Shown here piece after piece: positions 7,091 through 16,623 of a stretch of DNA of 64,000 bases. The notes beneath the pieces are model-generated. The model searched no databases. It was not told the origin of the DNA and was given only the letters and a program-made list of their open reading frames with translations. Origin of the DNA: Candidatus Gastranaerophilales bacterium (GTDB lineage Bacteria; Cyanobacteriota; Vampirovibrionia; Gastranaerophilales; Gastranaerophilaceae); contig CALUUH010000006.1 in the NCBI GenBank assembly GCA_944323875.1, forward strand, positions 1 through 64,000. Direction: 5' to 3'. The translations under genes were made by a program, and so were the position numbers. Positions within the stretch are counted from its first letter, which is position 1. Each line of letters begins with the position of its first letter.

Positions 7091-8332
7091 ATGATCAAAA
7101 TTGGAACAGCATTATTTGAAGCATGCGAAGAACTGGAAAGAGAAAAAGGGATACCAAAAGAAGTTTTGGTAACGTCCCTGTGCGACGCAATGGTAACCGC
7201 ATATAAGAAAAATATGCGAGTAAAAGAAGCCGATAATATTGAGGCAATTCTGGATGAACAATCAGGTGAAATAGGCGTATTTAAAACCAAATTGGTTGTT
7301 GACTCTGTAGAAGATGAAGAAGAACAGATTTCACTTGCAGAAGCAAAAGAAATTGTCGAAGATGTTGAAGTCGGCGATGAAATTAAAATCGAAGTTACAC
7401 CGGAACAATTTGGCCGCATAGCTGCTCAAGCCGCTAAACAGGTCATTACACAAAGAATCAGAGAAGCTGAAAAAAATCTTGTAATGCAAGAGTTTTTGGA
7501 TAAAAAAGGCACTCTGACAACCGGTATTATCCAACGCGTTGAAAATAGAAACGTAATCGTTAATATCGGTAAATGCGACGCTATTATGCCTTATAAAGAA
7601 CAAATTCCGGGTGAATATTACAAACCGGGCAATAGAATCAGAGTTTTCGTACTTAATGTAAAAGAAACAACAAGATTGCCGCAGGTTATTGTATCCCACG
7701 CTCACGCTGAAATTGTTAAAGAATTGTTTGAACTTGAAGTACCGGAAATTGAAGACGGTATCGTTGAAATTAAATCAATTTCCCGCGAAGCAGGATATAG
7801 AACAAAAATCGCAGTTTGGTCAAATGATCCGGAAGTTGATTGCGTAGGAGCGTGTATCGGACCTCGCGGCTCAAGAATACAGACAATTGTTTCTGAGTTG
7901 AAAAACGAGAAGATAGATATCGTAAGATATTCAGAAGACCCTGTAGAATACATTGTTAACGCACTTTCCCCTTCCCGCGTTGTGTCAGTTGATATTCTGG
8001 CTGATGATGAATACGCTCACGAAGCAATGGTTGTTGTGCCAGATGACCAATTGTCACTCGCTATCGGACGTGACGGACAAAATGTCAGATTGGCTCATAA
8101 ATTGACCGGCTGGAGAATAGATATTAAGAGCGTTTCTCAGATGGAAAAAGCAGAAGCTCAACGTATTCAAAACTACCAGGAAGAAGAACCTCAAGATGAT
8201 TACGAAGAAGAAATTCAACAGGATGAGATCCAACAGGAAATAGAAGAAGAAATGAATCAACAAGCAATTGATGAAGAAGATTTTCCTCAAGAAGAAGCTG
8301 TTGAAGAATCTTCCGACGAAATAGAAGAATAG
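7091..8332 (+). CDS. nusA: Transcription termination/antitermination factor NusA
   Basis: NusA binds RNA polymerase and nascent RNA and modulates pausing, termination and antitermination. Domains in order: N-terminal RNAP-binding domain (1-125), S1 (about 133-200, beginning KGTLTTGIIQRV), KH1 (about 220-275, with GACIGPRGSRIQ) and KH2 (about 290-345, with LAIGRDGQNVRLA). The C-terminal 50 residues are a very acidic Glu/Gln tail instead of the acidic repeats of E. coli. The usual downstream partners ylxR and infB are absent; a terminator follows. The inserted four-helix-bundle element lies just upstream. Confidence 0.96.
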   Translation: MIKIGTALFEACEELEREKGIPKEVLVTSLCDAMVTAYKKNMRVKEADNIEAILDEQSGEIGVFKTKLVVDSVEDEEEQISLAEAKEIVEDVEVGDEIKIEVTPEQFGRIAAQAAKQVITQRIREAEKNLVMQEFLDKKGTLTTGIIQRVENRNVIVNIGKCDAIMPYKEQIPGEYYKPGNRIRVFVLNVKETTRLPQVIVSHAHAEIVKELFELEVPEIEDGIVEIKSISREAGYRTKIAVWSNDPEVDCVGACIGPRGSRIQTIVSELKNEKIDIVRYSEDPVEYIVNALSPSRVVSVDILADDEYAHEAMVVVPDDQLSLAIGRDGQNVRLAHKLTGWRIDIKSVSQMEKAEAQRIQNYQEEEPQDDYEEEIQQDEIQQEIEEEMNQQAIDEEDFPQEEAVEESSDEIEE

Positions 8333-8365
8333 ATGCAAAGTCTATAATATATATAATAAACCAAG

Positions 8366-8407
8366 ACGCGAGGCAATTATTTTTATAAACGCCCGCGTTT
8401 TGTTTTT
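8366..8407 (+). terminator. Terminator after nusA
   Basis: A 9-bp stem with one mismatch (ACGCGAGGC / GCCCGCGT) and a 16-nt AT-rich loop, followed by TTTTGTTTTT. Confidence 0.65.
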
Positions 8408-8427
8408 ATGTAATATTTTTTGTCATG

Positions 8428-8456
8428 TTGACAAAAAAAATTGAGCATATAATAAT
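8428..8456 (+). promoter_or_regulatory. Promoter of tuf
   Basis: Consensus -35 TTGACA at 8428-8433 and AATAAT at 8451-8456 with a 17-base spacer; an overlapping TATAAT at 8448 has a 14-base spacer. A strong promoter is expected for this highly expressed gene. Confidence 0.6.
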
Positions 8457-8525
8457 AACAATATGGCTTAAAATACCAAATTCGTATTATAGTTATAAGT
8501 AGAGAAAAAAAAGGAGATTAATCTC

Positions 8526-9734
8526 ATGGCACGTGAAAAGTATGAACGTACGAAACCACACGTTAACGTCGGTACAATAGGCCACGTTGACCACGGTAAA
8601 ACAACATTAACCGCAGCAATTACAGCTGTATTGGCTGCTGCAGGTCAAGCTGCATTGAAAAAATTTGATGAAATTGACGCAGCACCGGAAGAAAGAGCAA
8701 GAGGTATAACCATCTCTACTGCTCACGTAGAATATGAAACAGAAAAAAGACACTATGCACACGTTGACTGCCCGGGCCACGCTGACTATGTTAAAAACAT
8801 GATCACTGGTGCAGCACAAATGGACGGCGCAATCCTCGTTGTAGCAGCTACTGACGGTGCAATGCCTCAAACTCGTGAACACATCTTGTTGGCAAGACAA
8901 GTTGGTGTTCCTAACCTTGTTGTATTTTTGAACAAATGCGATATGGTTGATGATCCTGAATTGTTAGAATTGGTTGAAATGGAAGTTCGTGAACTTCTTT
9001 CTTCATACGAATTTGACGGTGACAACATCCCATTCATCCACGGTTCAGCATTAAAAGCATTGGAAGCTGCTCAAGCTAACCCTGCTATCAAACGTGGTGA
9101 AGATAAATGGGTTGACAAAATCTGGGAATTGATGGATGCAATCGACAGCTACTTCCCAACTCCAGAACGTGACTTAGACAAACCGTTCTTGATGCCTGTT
9201 GAAGACGTATTCTCTATCACAGGTCGTGGTACTGTTGCTACAGGCCGTGTAGAACGTGGTGTTGTTAAAGTTGGTGATGAAGTTGAATTAGTAGGTTTAG
9301 GCGAAACTAAGAAAACAACTGTTACCGGTGTTGAAATGTTCAGAAAATCACTTGACCAGGGTCAAGCTGGTGACAACATTGGTGCATTGCTTCGTGGTAT
9401 CGACAAAACTGAAATCCAACGTGGTCAAGTACTTGCAAAACCAGGTACAATTCATCCACACACTAAATTCACAGCAAACGTTTACGTTTTGACAAAAGAA
9501 GAAGGCGGACGTCATACTCCATTCTTCCCTGGTTACAGACCGCAGTTCTACATCAGAACAACTGACGTAACCGGTTCAATCAAATTTGATGGTCAAATGG
9601 TAATGCCTGGTGATAACGTAGTTATGGAAGTTGAACTTATCGCTCCAGTAGCTATCGAAGAAGGTATGAGATTTGCTATTCGTGAAGGCGGCCACACAGT
9701 TGGTGCCGGTGTTGTAGACAAAATTATTGAGTAA
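8526..9734 (+). CDS. tuf: Translation elongation factor Tu
   Basis: EF-Tu delivers aminoacyl-tRNA to the ribosome in a GTP-dependent way. G1 GHVDHGKT (residues 19-26), G3 DCPGHADY, G4 NKCD and the domain II/III sequence are all intact over 402 residues. The sequence is of cyanobacterial character (for example [11 protein letters not shown]). Codon use is more C-ending than in neighbouring genes, as expected for very high expression. SD AAGGAG. The gene is not in a str operon with rpsG/fusA; it has its own promoter and terminator. Confidence 0.98.
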   Translation: MAREKYERTKPHVNVGTIGHVDHGKTTLTAAITAVLAAAGQAALKKFDEIDAAPEERARGITISTAHVEYETEKRHYAHVDCPGHADYVKNMITGAAQMDGAILVVAATDGAMPQTREHILLARQVGVPNLVVFLNKCDMVDDPELLELVEMEVRELLSSYEFDGDNIPFIHGSALKALEAAQANPAIKRGEDKWVDKIWELMDAIDSYFPTPERDLDKPFLMPVEDVFSITGRGTVATGRVERGVVKVGDEVELVGLGETKKTTVTGVEMFRKSLDQGQAGDNIGALLRGIDKTEIQRGQVLAKPGTIHPHTKFTANVYVLTKEEGGRHTPFFPGYRPQFYIRTTDVTGSIKFDGQMVMPGDNVVMEVELIAPVAIEEGMRFAIREGGHTVGAGVVDKIIE

Positions 9735-9759
9735 TTGAGTTTACGATACTAATAAATTT

Positions 9760-9800
9760 AAAGAGTGAGGTTTTGAGTTCGTCAATACCTCACTCTTTTT
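9760..9800 (+). terminator. Rho-independent terminator of tuf
   Basis: An 11-bp stem AAGAGTGAGGT / ACCTCACTCTT, 15-nt loop, then a T-run. Confidence 0.9.
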
Positions 9801-9883
9801 ATTAATAAAAAAATCATTCGAAGTGATGTATGAATGTAAACCTGATTTTGTGTTATTATAAAAAGAAAGAAAGGATGAAATTT

Positions 9884-10633
9884 ATGATTAAAGTTGCAGT
9901 GTGCGGTGCATTAGGCAAAATGGGTAAAGAAGTAGTGGAGGCGGTTGAAACTTGTCCGCAGACCGAACTAGTAGCCAAAATTGATATTGCTGCAGAAAAT
10001 ATGTACCATTCTATAGAAGAAGCGCAAAGAGTTTGTGAAATTGATGTTTTGATTGATTTTACACAGCCAAAATCTATATATGCAAATGCCTTATACTGTC
10101 TTAATAACAATATTAAAATCGTAATTGGAACAACAGGACTGAAGGATAATGAAATTGAAGAATTGAAAACTCTTTCCGAAAAAAACGATACCGGATGTTT
10201 CATTGCGCCGAATTTTTCAACCGGTGCTGTTTTGATGATGATGTTTGCTAAGCAAGCAGCAAAATATTTTGATAATGCGGAAATTATAGAACTGCATCAT
10301 AATCAAAAAAAAGATGCGCCATCAGGAACGGCTATAAAAACAGCACTGATGATGTCAGAAGAAAAATCAACATTTGCAAGCGGCAATTGCACAGAGACAG
10401 AAACTATATCTGGAGCAAGAGGCGGAACATCTTATTCTGATATTCATATTCATTCTGTGAGAATGCCGGGATATATTGCCTCTCAAGAGGTGATTTTGGG
10501 AGCAAGCGGACAGATTATGACAATCAGGCACGACACTATGGACAGAAAGTGTTATATGCAGGGAATTTTACTGGCAGTAAGGCATGTTGCGGAAAATAAT
10601 GATTTTGTGTATGGATTAGATAATATTATGTGA
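9884..10633 (+). CDS. dapB: 4-Hydroxy-tetrahydrodipicolinate reductase
   Basis: DapB reduces the product of DapA in the diaminopimelate/lysine pathway, feeding peptidoglycan. The N-terminal Rossmann motif GALGKMG, the GTTGL loop, and the active-site segment ELHHNQKKDAPSGTA (about residues 138-152) are all present. I start at ATG 9884, where SD AAAGG lies nine bases upstream and the sequence begins MIKVAVCG; an in-frame upstream start at 9830 adds 18 unconserved residues. The gene is monocistronic, closed by a strong hairpin. Confidence 0.95.
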   Translation: MIKVAVCGALGKMGKEVVEAVETCPQTELVAKIDIAAENMYHSIEEAQRVCEIDVLIDFTQPKSIYANALYCLNNNIKIVIGTTGLKDNEIEELKTLSEKNDTGCFIAPNFSTGAVLMMMFAKQAAKYFDNAEIIELHHNQKKDAPSGTAIKTALMMSEEKSTFASGNCTETETISGARGGTSYSDIHIHSVRMPGYIASQEVILGASGQIMTIRHDTMDRKCYMQGILLAVRHVAENNDFVYGLDNIM

Positions 10634-10658
10634 TTGTAAATTATATCTTAATAAATAT

Positions 10659-10690
10659 AACCCCTTTGAAATAATATTTTCAAAGGGGTT
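10659..10690. terminator. Strong hairpin after dapB
   Basis: A 13-bp perfect stem (AACCCCTTTGAAA and its complement) with a short AT loop. No long U-tract follows, so it may be a terminator of moderate strength or an RNA-stabilising hairpin. Confidence 0.7.
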
Positions 10691-10710
10691 GAATGTTAAA
10701 GAGTAAAATA

Positions 10711-10739
10711 TTGACAAGTTTTGAAGTTTTATGTTACCA
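10711..10739 (+). promoter_or_regulatory. Candidate promoter of the RND efflux operon
   Basis: TTGACA at 10711-10716, a 17-base spacer, and a weak -10 (TTACCA, 10734-10739). It lies 35 bases before the adaptor-protein start. No regulator gene is adjacent. Confidence 0.4.
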
Positions 10740-10773
10740 TTGTTGTAAAAACAACAGACATAAGGGAGAGAAA

Positions 10774-11964
10774 ATGAAAAAAAATATTATAATTTTGGTT
10801 GCAATAGTTATCGCAGCTGTCGTATTACGTTTTAGTTATTCAAATATTGCACAGTTTATCTCCGGAAATGCAGCAAGTCGGCAAAAAGCGCCGCAGGTTC
10901 AAGCAGAAACTATTACAGAGGAAAGTATAATAAGAAGTTATGAGGAGCCAGGTCGTGTTACTTCTAAATATAGAGTTGATGTACTTGCTCGTATATCTGG
11001 ATATTTACAACAAAGTTATTTTAAAGAAGGCGATTATGTGAAAAAAGGGCAAACATTGTTTTTAATAGAACCGGCTGAGTTTTCAAATGCCGCAAAAGTA
11101 GCAAAAGCGAATGTGGCAAATTTAAACGCTCAATTGATTTATGCAGAAAAGCAATTAGCCCGTGCAGATGAACTTGTTAAAAAAGATTATATTGCAAAAT
11201 CTCAATATGATAGTATGTTATCACAGCGAGATTCATTAAAGGCTCAGTTGGCCTCTGCTCAGGCCGCATATAGTGATGCGGAAAGAAGTCTTGGTTATAC
11301 GAATGTAAAATCGCCTGTGGATGGTCGTGTTGGGGTTATTAATGTTACAATTGGTAACTATGTTTCCCCAACATCCGGTGCATTAACAACGATCAATAGT
11401 ACAAATCCTATTTATGTAACTTTTCCTCTTGAATCTACAGAGTTCGCAGCAATTTCTGCTTCAGACCGGAATAATCATAAAAACAGACGTGTAGAATTAA
11501 TTTTGCCAAATGGACAAAAATATGAATTAGATGGAGTTCAGGATTTTCAGGATAACAAGGTTGATCAGTCTACCGGTACGATTACGATGAGAGCGACTTT
11601 CCAAAACCCTGATAATCAACTTATCCATGGTGAATTCGTAACGGTGAAATTATACGCAAACAATCCTTCTCTTGTTCCTGTTGTATCTCAAACAGCAGTT
11701 CAGGAAAATCAGGCCGGTAAGTATGTCTACAAACTGGATGAAAATGAATTACCTCAGTTGACATATATTAAGACATCAGGACAAAAAGATGATAAATGGA
11801 TTATCAGTGAAGGTCTTGTAAAAGGTGATAGAGTTATTGTTGACGGTTTGCAAAAAGTTTCTCCGGGAAAACCTGTAACGCTTGTAACAGCAGAAGAAAT
11901 GGCTAAAATTAAAAAAGCAGAAACAGATGCAGTAGATAAGAAATTAAACAAAGAAGAAAAATAA
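10774..11964 (+). CDS. RND efflux periplasmic adaptor (membrane fusion protein)
   Basis: The HlyD/AcrA-type adaptor that links the inner-membrane RND pump to the outer-membrane channel. One N-terminal membrane segment (residues 4-22) is followed by the biotinyl-lipoyl-like half-motifs (YLQQSYFKEGDYVKKGQTLF near 80 and SPVDGRVGVINV near 185), an alpha-hairpin between them, and beta-barrel domains. It is about 396 residues long. Start chosen at ATG 10774 with SD AAGGGAG. It heads a three-gene operon with 18 bases to the pump gene. No lipobox is seen, so it is anchored by the membrane helix. Confidence 0.93.
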   Translation: MKKNIIILVAIVIAAVVLRFSYSNIAQFISGNAASRQKAPQVQAETITEESIIRSYEEPGRVTSKYRVDVLARISGYLQQSYFKEGDYVKKGQTLFLIEPAEFSNAAKVAKANVANLNAQLIYAEKQLARADELVKKDYIAKSQYDSMLSQRDSLKAQLASAQAAYSDAERSLGYTNVKSPVDGRVGVINVTIGNYVSPTSGALTTINSTNPIYVTFPLESTEFAAISASDRNNHKNRRVELILPNGQKYELDGVQDFQDNKVDQSTGTITMRATFQNPDNQLIHGEFVTVKLYANNPSLVPVVSQTAVQENQAGKYVYKLDENELPQLTYIKTSGQKDDKWIISEGLVKGDRVIVDGLQKVSPGKPVTLVTAEEMAKIKKAETDAVDKKLNKEEK

Positions 11965-11982
11965 AATTTAAAGGAAAAATAC

Positions 11983-14900
11983 ATGTCAGAACAACCAAAA
12001 CAGAATTTGTTTATACAGCGCCCTAAGCTTGCAATTGTAATTTCACTGGTTATTGTACTGGCCGGTTTATTAATGATAAAAATGCTTCCACTGGAAGAAT
12101 ATCCATCAATTACACCGCCTCAGGTTGTTGTAACCGCAACTTATGCAGGAGCTAGTTCTGATGTTATAGAATCAACAATTGCCGCACCTGTTGAGGCACA
12201 ACTTAACGGTGTTGAAGATATGATTTATATGTCCTCAACATCTCAAAACGGTCAATATCAGCTAACTTTGTATTTTAATATCGGGTCAGACCCTGACATG
12301 GCGGTTGTAAATGTACAAAACCAATTACAGCTAGTAACTCCTCGTTTACCGGAAGATGTAAGAAGATATGGTCTTTCTGTAAAGAAATCTACCGGAGGAC
12401 CGGGACTTTTGATGATTTCAGTTAATTCTCCGACAGGGACTTATGACAACTTATATATTGCAAACTATGCATCAATTTATATTAAGGATGAATTAGCCCG
12501 TATTAAAGGGGTTGGTAAGGTATCAGTATTTGGATCTTCAGATTATTCAATGCGTGTATGGCTTGATGCTGCAAAAATGGCTAATTTAGGCATTTCTGTG
12601 AGTGAAGTAAATTCAGCAATAACACAGCAAAATACGCAGGCTCCGGCCGGTGATTTAGGTGTAGAACCTATGGTTAATAAACAGATGATTAAACTTACTC
12701 TGAGGACCCCCGGGCGTTTGGAAGATGTAAAAGATTTTGAGAATATAATTATACGCTCTAATTCAAATGGTGCACAGGTAAGATTAAAAGATATAGCCCG
12801 AGTTGAATTGGGGGCAGAAAGTTATTCTTATTTTTCTCGAATAAACGGAAAAAATTCTGCAATTATTTCAATCCAACAATTGCCTGAAGCTAATGCAATA
12901 GATTTATCAAATAAAATTCAGGCCAAAATGGCTGAATTAAGTAAAGGTTTTCCTCAAGGTATAGAATACAAAGTTCAGCATGATGAAACTGAATTCGTAC
13001 GAGAATCTATTAATGAAGTTGTAAATGCTATTGCTTTAGCTATTGTATTGGTGGGAATTGTAACATATTTATTTCTTGGCAGCGCCAGAGCTGCATTTAT
13101 TCCTTTCTGTGCGATACCGGTTTCATTGATCGGTGTATTTATTTTTATGAATATTTTGGGTTTTTCTATAAACCTGTTAATTTTGTTTGGTTTGGTACTG
13201 GCCGTCGGACTTGTAGTAGATGACGCTATCGTTGTACTTGAAAACACGCAAAGACATATTCAGGAAGGTAAACTCCCTAAAGAAGCCACTGAAGTCACAA
13301 TGGAAGAAGTATTCGGGGCAGTTCTTGCAACATCACTTGTATTGATGGCCGTATTTGTACCGGTTTCATTTATGGCCGGTATAACAGGACAAATGTTCAG
13401 ACAGTTTGCATTGTGTATCGCGACTTCCATCGGTTTGTCAACACTGGTTGCGTTAACTCTTGCTCCTGCCCTGTGTTCTATGATTTTAAAGACTAACGAT
13501 CAGCAGAATGAAATAGCATTTATTAAAAAATTTGATGAATGGTTCAACCGTGTTAGAGATAAATATTTGCTTGGTGCGCAGGTGTTTGTTAATTCACCTA
13601 AAATAACTTTAATAACATTTTTCTCAATAATTGCATTTATCCTGTTGATGTTTAAAATAATCCCGACAGGCTTTTTACCGACCGAGGATAAAGGTGCTAT
13701 TTTTGCGCAAATCCAGCTGCCGGAAGGTTCGTCTGCGTCAAGAACAGACATTGTTGCAACAGAAATTGAACAAAGAATACTTGCTATGGATGGTGTCCAC
13801 AGTACAATTACTCTGGTAGGATTTTCCGGTGAAAATACCGCTCTGATAGTAGCGGATCTGGATGAGTACAAGCATCGTAAGAAAAAATCACTTTCAATGC
13901 AAAGTATTTTGAGCAAAATGCAAAAGGAATTTGCAAATTACCCTTCAGCTACCATAGCAACATTTTCACCTCCTGCGATTTCCGGTTTGGGGATGTTTGG
14001 CGGTTTTGAATACCAGCTCCTCGATAAAGGCAACAGATCCCCTCAAGAACTTTATGAAGAAGCTATGAAATTAATAGGTGAGGCAAATAAAGATTCTGCA
14101 TTTTCGCTTGTGTATACTTCATTTACAGCTAATTTGCCGCAAATGCTGATTGACATTGATGAAGCAAAAGCATTAGCTCAAAATGTTTCTATTTCTGAAA
14201 TATACAGTGCGCTTGCTGCTTATTTCGGTAAATCATATGTAAATGACTTTAATAAGTATGGTAGAGTATATCGTGTTTACTTACAGGCGGATGCTCCGTT
14301 CAGAGAAAAACCTTCTGATATAGACAAAATTTACATTAAAAACAATGCAGGCGGCATGGTTCCATTATCCTCTGTTGTAAAAGTGAGTGATATTGTCGGT
14401 CCTTACAGTTTGACACGTTTTAATATGTATCCTGCGATTACAATCAACGGTATGGCAAAACAAGGGGTTAGTTCCGGTCAGGCAATGGCAACAATGGAAG
14501 AAATTTCGGACAATGTATTGCCTAAGGATATGGGTTATGCATGGTCAGGAAGTTCTTTGCAGGAACAAGAATCTCAGGGACAAATCGGGCCGATTTTGGC
14601 TATGTCATTAGTGTTTGTATATTTGTTCCTTGTTGCACTTTATGAAAGCTGGATGTTACCTGTTGCAGTACTATTAATCTCGCCTGTCGCGTTGGTTGGA
14701 GCATTATTCTTCCAGTATGTAGCCGGATATTCTCTTGACTTGTATTCACAAATCGGTCTTGTTATGTTGATTGGTTTGAGTACAAAACAAGCAATTTTGA
14801 TTATTGAGTTTGCAAAAGACGCCCACGAAGCAGGTATGGGAATAAAAGAAGCAGCACTTCAGGCTGCAAAATTAAGGTTCAGAGCTGTAATGATGACGAA

Positions 14901-15099
14901 CATTGCATTTATTTTAGGATTGCTTCCGTTAGTATTTGCTTCAGGAGCAGGGGCGGCCAGTCGTCATTCTGTTGGTATGACTGTATTTGGAGGTATGATG
15001 GCTGTTGCATTTATCGGAACATTCTTAGTTCCGGCCTTCTATGTAATGGTAGAGGAAATGAAGTTGAATTTGGCAAAAGGACTAAAACATAAAAAATAA
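11983..15099 (+). CDS. RND efflux transporter, HAE1/AcrB family
   Basis: A proton-driven multidrug exporter of 1038 residues, the usual length. It shows the first transmembrane helix (residues 14-32), a large periplasmic porter loop, the TM4 motif with two adjacent Asp (GLVVDDAIVV, about residue 410) that carry the proton relay, a second porter domain, and TM8-12 with GLSTKQAILIIEFAKD containing the relay Lys. SD AAAGGA. It lies between its adaptor and a TolC-like channel, so the full tripartite pump is encoded together. The substrate cannot be told from sequence. Confidence 0.96.
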   Translation: MSEQPKQNLFIQRPKLAIVISLVIVLAGLLMIKMLPLEEYPSITPPQVVVTATYAGASSDVIESTIAAPVEAQLNGVEDMIYMSSTSQNGQYQLTLYFNIGSDPDMAVVNVQNQLQLVTPRLPEDVRRYGLSVKKSTGGPGLLMISVNSPTGTYDNLYIANYASIYIKDELARIKGVGKVSVFGSSDYSMRVWLDAAKMANLGISVSEVNSAITQQNTQAPAGDLGVEPMVNKQMIKLTLRTPGRLEDVKDFENIIIRSNSNGAQVRLKDIARVELGAESYSYFSRINGKNSAIISIQQLPEANAIDLSNKIQAKMAELSKGFPQGIEYKVQHDETEFVRESINEVVNAIALAIVLVGIVTYLFLGSARAAFIPFCAIPVSLIGVFIFMNILGFSINLLILFGLVLAVGLVVDDAIVVLENTQRHIQEGKLPKEATEVTMEEVFGAVLATSLVLMAVFVPVSFMAGITGQMFRQFALCIATSIGLSTLVALTLAPALCSMILKTNDQQNEIAFIKKFDEWFNRVRDKYLLGAQVFVNSPKITLITFFSIIAFILLMFKIIPTGFLPTEDKGAIFAQIQLPEGSSASRTDIVATEIEQRILAMDGVHSTITLVGFSGENTALIVADLDEYKHRKKKSLSMQSILSKMQKEFANYPSATIATFSPPAISGLGMFGGFEYQLLDKGNRSPQELYEEAMKLIGEANKDSAFSLVYTSFTANLPQMLIDIDEAKALAQNVSISEIYSALAAYFGKSYVNDFNKYGRVYRVYLQADAPFREKPSDIDKIYIKNNAGGMVPLSSVVKVSDIVGPYSLTRFNMYPAITINGMAKQGVSSGQAMATMEEISDNVLPKDMGYAWSGSSLQEQESQGQIGPILAMSLVFVYLFLVALYESWMLPVAVLLISPVALVGALFFQYVAGYSLDLYSQIGLVMLIGLSTKQAILIIEFAKDAHEAGMGIKEAALQAAKLRFRAVMMTNIAFILGLLPLVFASGAGAASRHSVGMTVFGGMMAVAFIGTFLVPAFYVMVEEMKLNLAKGLKHKK

Positions 15100-15111
15100 T
15101 AAAGGAAAAAG

Positions 15112-16521
15112 ATGTATAAAAATATACTATTATTAAGTTTAATAATTTCATTGGGTATGCCAGTATTGGCGGAAAAGATAGGTAATGAAATAGTAGAAGA
15201 CGAATATCCGCATGCTGATGCTGTTTTACCTAAAAAACCTGACGGAACTTTTATTATTGAAGGCGGTGTAGAAAAAAATATTGATATGACGCTTGATAGA
15301 TGTCTTGAACTTGCACTCGGCAACAATCCGCAGATAAATTCGGCTTTTCATGATATTCTGGCATCTGATACACGAATAAAACAGGTTTGGTCGAATTATT
15401 TTCCTAAAGTAAGCTGGCAGACAGGTTATACAAGAATTAAACAATTGCAATTGTCAGATGCTTTGGGGCGAAATCTGACATTTAACTACTATGTTTTAGG
15501 GCAATTAACTTTACAGCAGATGTTATATGACTTTGGTGTAACTCAGAATCAAGCAACCATAAGACGTCTGGATTATGAAGGCTATAAATCTACACTTGCA
15601 GCAACTATTAATGATGTTGTTTATCAGACAAAAGATGCGTATTTTAATCTTTTATATGCCTTTGAAAACAGAAAAGTAGCGCAGGATACAGTAGATAAAT
15701 TTGAACTGTTTTACAATCAGGCAAAAGCTTTTTATGAAATAGGTATGAATCCTAAGGTTGATGTTACAATTGCCGAGGCAAATCTCAGTGATGCAAAATT
15801 GAAGTATATTCAGGCGGATAATGCAGTCAACCTCGCTGTAGCGAGACTGAATAATGTTATGGGGGTGCCATTCATAGACAGATATAATGTAAAAGATAAA
15901 TTACGTTATCAGCCTGTGGATATGACATTTGAAGAAGCTGTTGACATAGCACGAGATGCGCGGCCTGAGTTGAAGCTTGCTGAGTTAAAAGTTGAAACGG
16001 CTAATCAGACATTGAAATTAGTTAAAAAATCTTATTTCCCGACATTAACTGTGGAAGGGCAAGTACAAATAGGTGGTAAAAGCTGGACAAGTAATCACGG
16101 TTATAATATAGGCGGCTATTTAAACTTTCCGACAATCAACGGTATGTTGATTAAAAATGAAATAAGTGAAGCAAGATATTTGTATGATAAAGAAATAGCC
16201 AATGCAAAAAATACACAAAACACTATTTATCTGGAAATACAGAACGCTTATTTGACATTACAGGAAAAGAAAAATCAAATGCCGGTTGCACTTTTGCAGG
16301 TTAAACAGGCAAAAGAAAATTATGAACTTTCCTATGGCCGCTACAGGGTTGGTGAAGCTAGCCCGACTGAATTAAAAGATGCACAAATTTTATACCAAAA
16401 TGCTCAACTTAACTATTATAGTGCATTATATCAGTATAATTCGGCCAAGGCGCAACTTGAAAAGTCTATTGGTAAGAATATAAATCCTGAAGATGAAGAA
16501 ATTATAGATTTGAACTCATAG
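15112..16521 (+). CDS. TolC-family outer-membrane efflux protein
   Basis: The outer-membrane channel of the tripartite pump. It has a signal peptide (residues 1-19, ending PVLA), and two OEP repeats: the first starting near residue 55 (MTLDRCLELALGNNPQI), the second near 262 (MTFEEAVDIARDARPEL). Long coiled helices follow each. Length 469 is typical. SD AAAGGA; 12 bases separate it from the pump gene. The last residues are acidic. Its presence shows that the organism has an outer membrane. Confidence 0.94.
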   Translation: MYKNILLLSLIISLGMPVLAEKIGNEIVEDEYPHADAVLPKKPDGTFIIEGGVEKNIDMTLDRCLELALGNNPQINSAFHDILASDTRIKQVWSNYFPKVSWQTGYTRIKQLQLSDALGRNLTFNYYVLGQLTLQQMLYDFGVTQNQATIRRLDYEGYKSTLAATINDVVYQTKDAYFNLLYAFENRKVAQDTVDKFELFYNQAKAFYEIGMNPKVDVTIAEANLSDAKLKYIQADNAVNLAVARLNNVMGVPFIDRYNVKDKLRYQPVDMTFEEAVDIARDARPELKLAELKVETANQTLKLVKKSYFPTLTVEGQVQIGGKSWTSNHGYNIGGYLNFPTINGMLIKNEISEARYLYDKEIANAKNTQNTIYLEIQNAYLTLQEKKNQMPVALLQVKQAKENYELSYGRYRVGEASPTELKDAQILYQNAQLNYYSALYQYNSAKAQLEKSIGKNINPEDEEIIDLNS

Positions 16522-16611
16522 AGTTTTTGTGAAATGTTTTTCGCAATTTTTGCAAAGATGAATTTTCATAAATAACATATAATTTTTTATTAAAGGTAAT
16601 AATTTTTGTCA

Positions 16612-16617
16612 TATAAT
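16612..16617 (+). promoter_or_regulatory. -10 box placing the SpoIID-like mRNA start at its ATG
   Basis: TATAAT followed by exactly six bases and the ATG at 16624, with no SD. The transcription start should fall at or next to the A of ATG, giving a leaderless mRNA. Confidence 0.5.
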
Positions 16618-16623
16618 AAACTT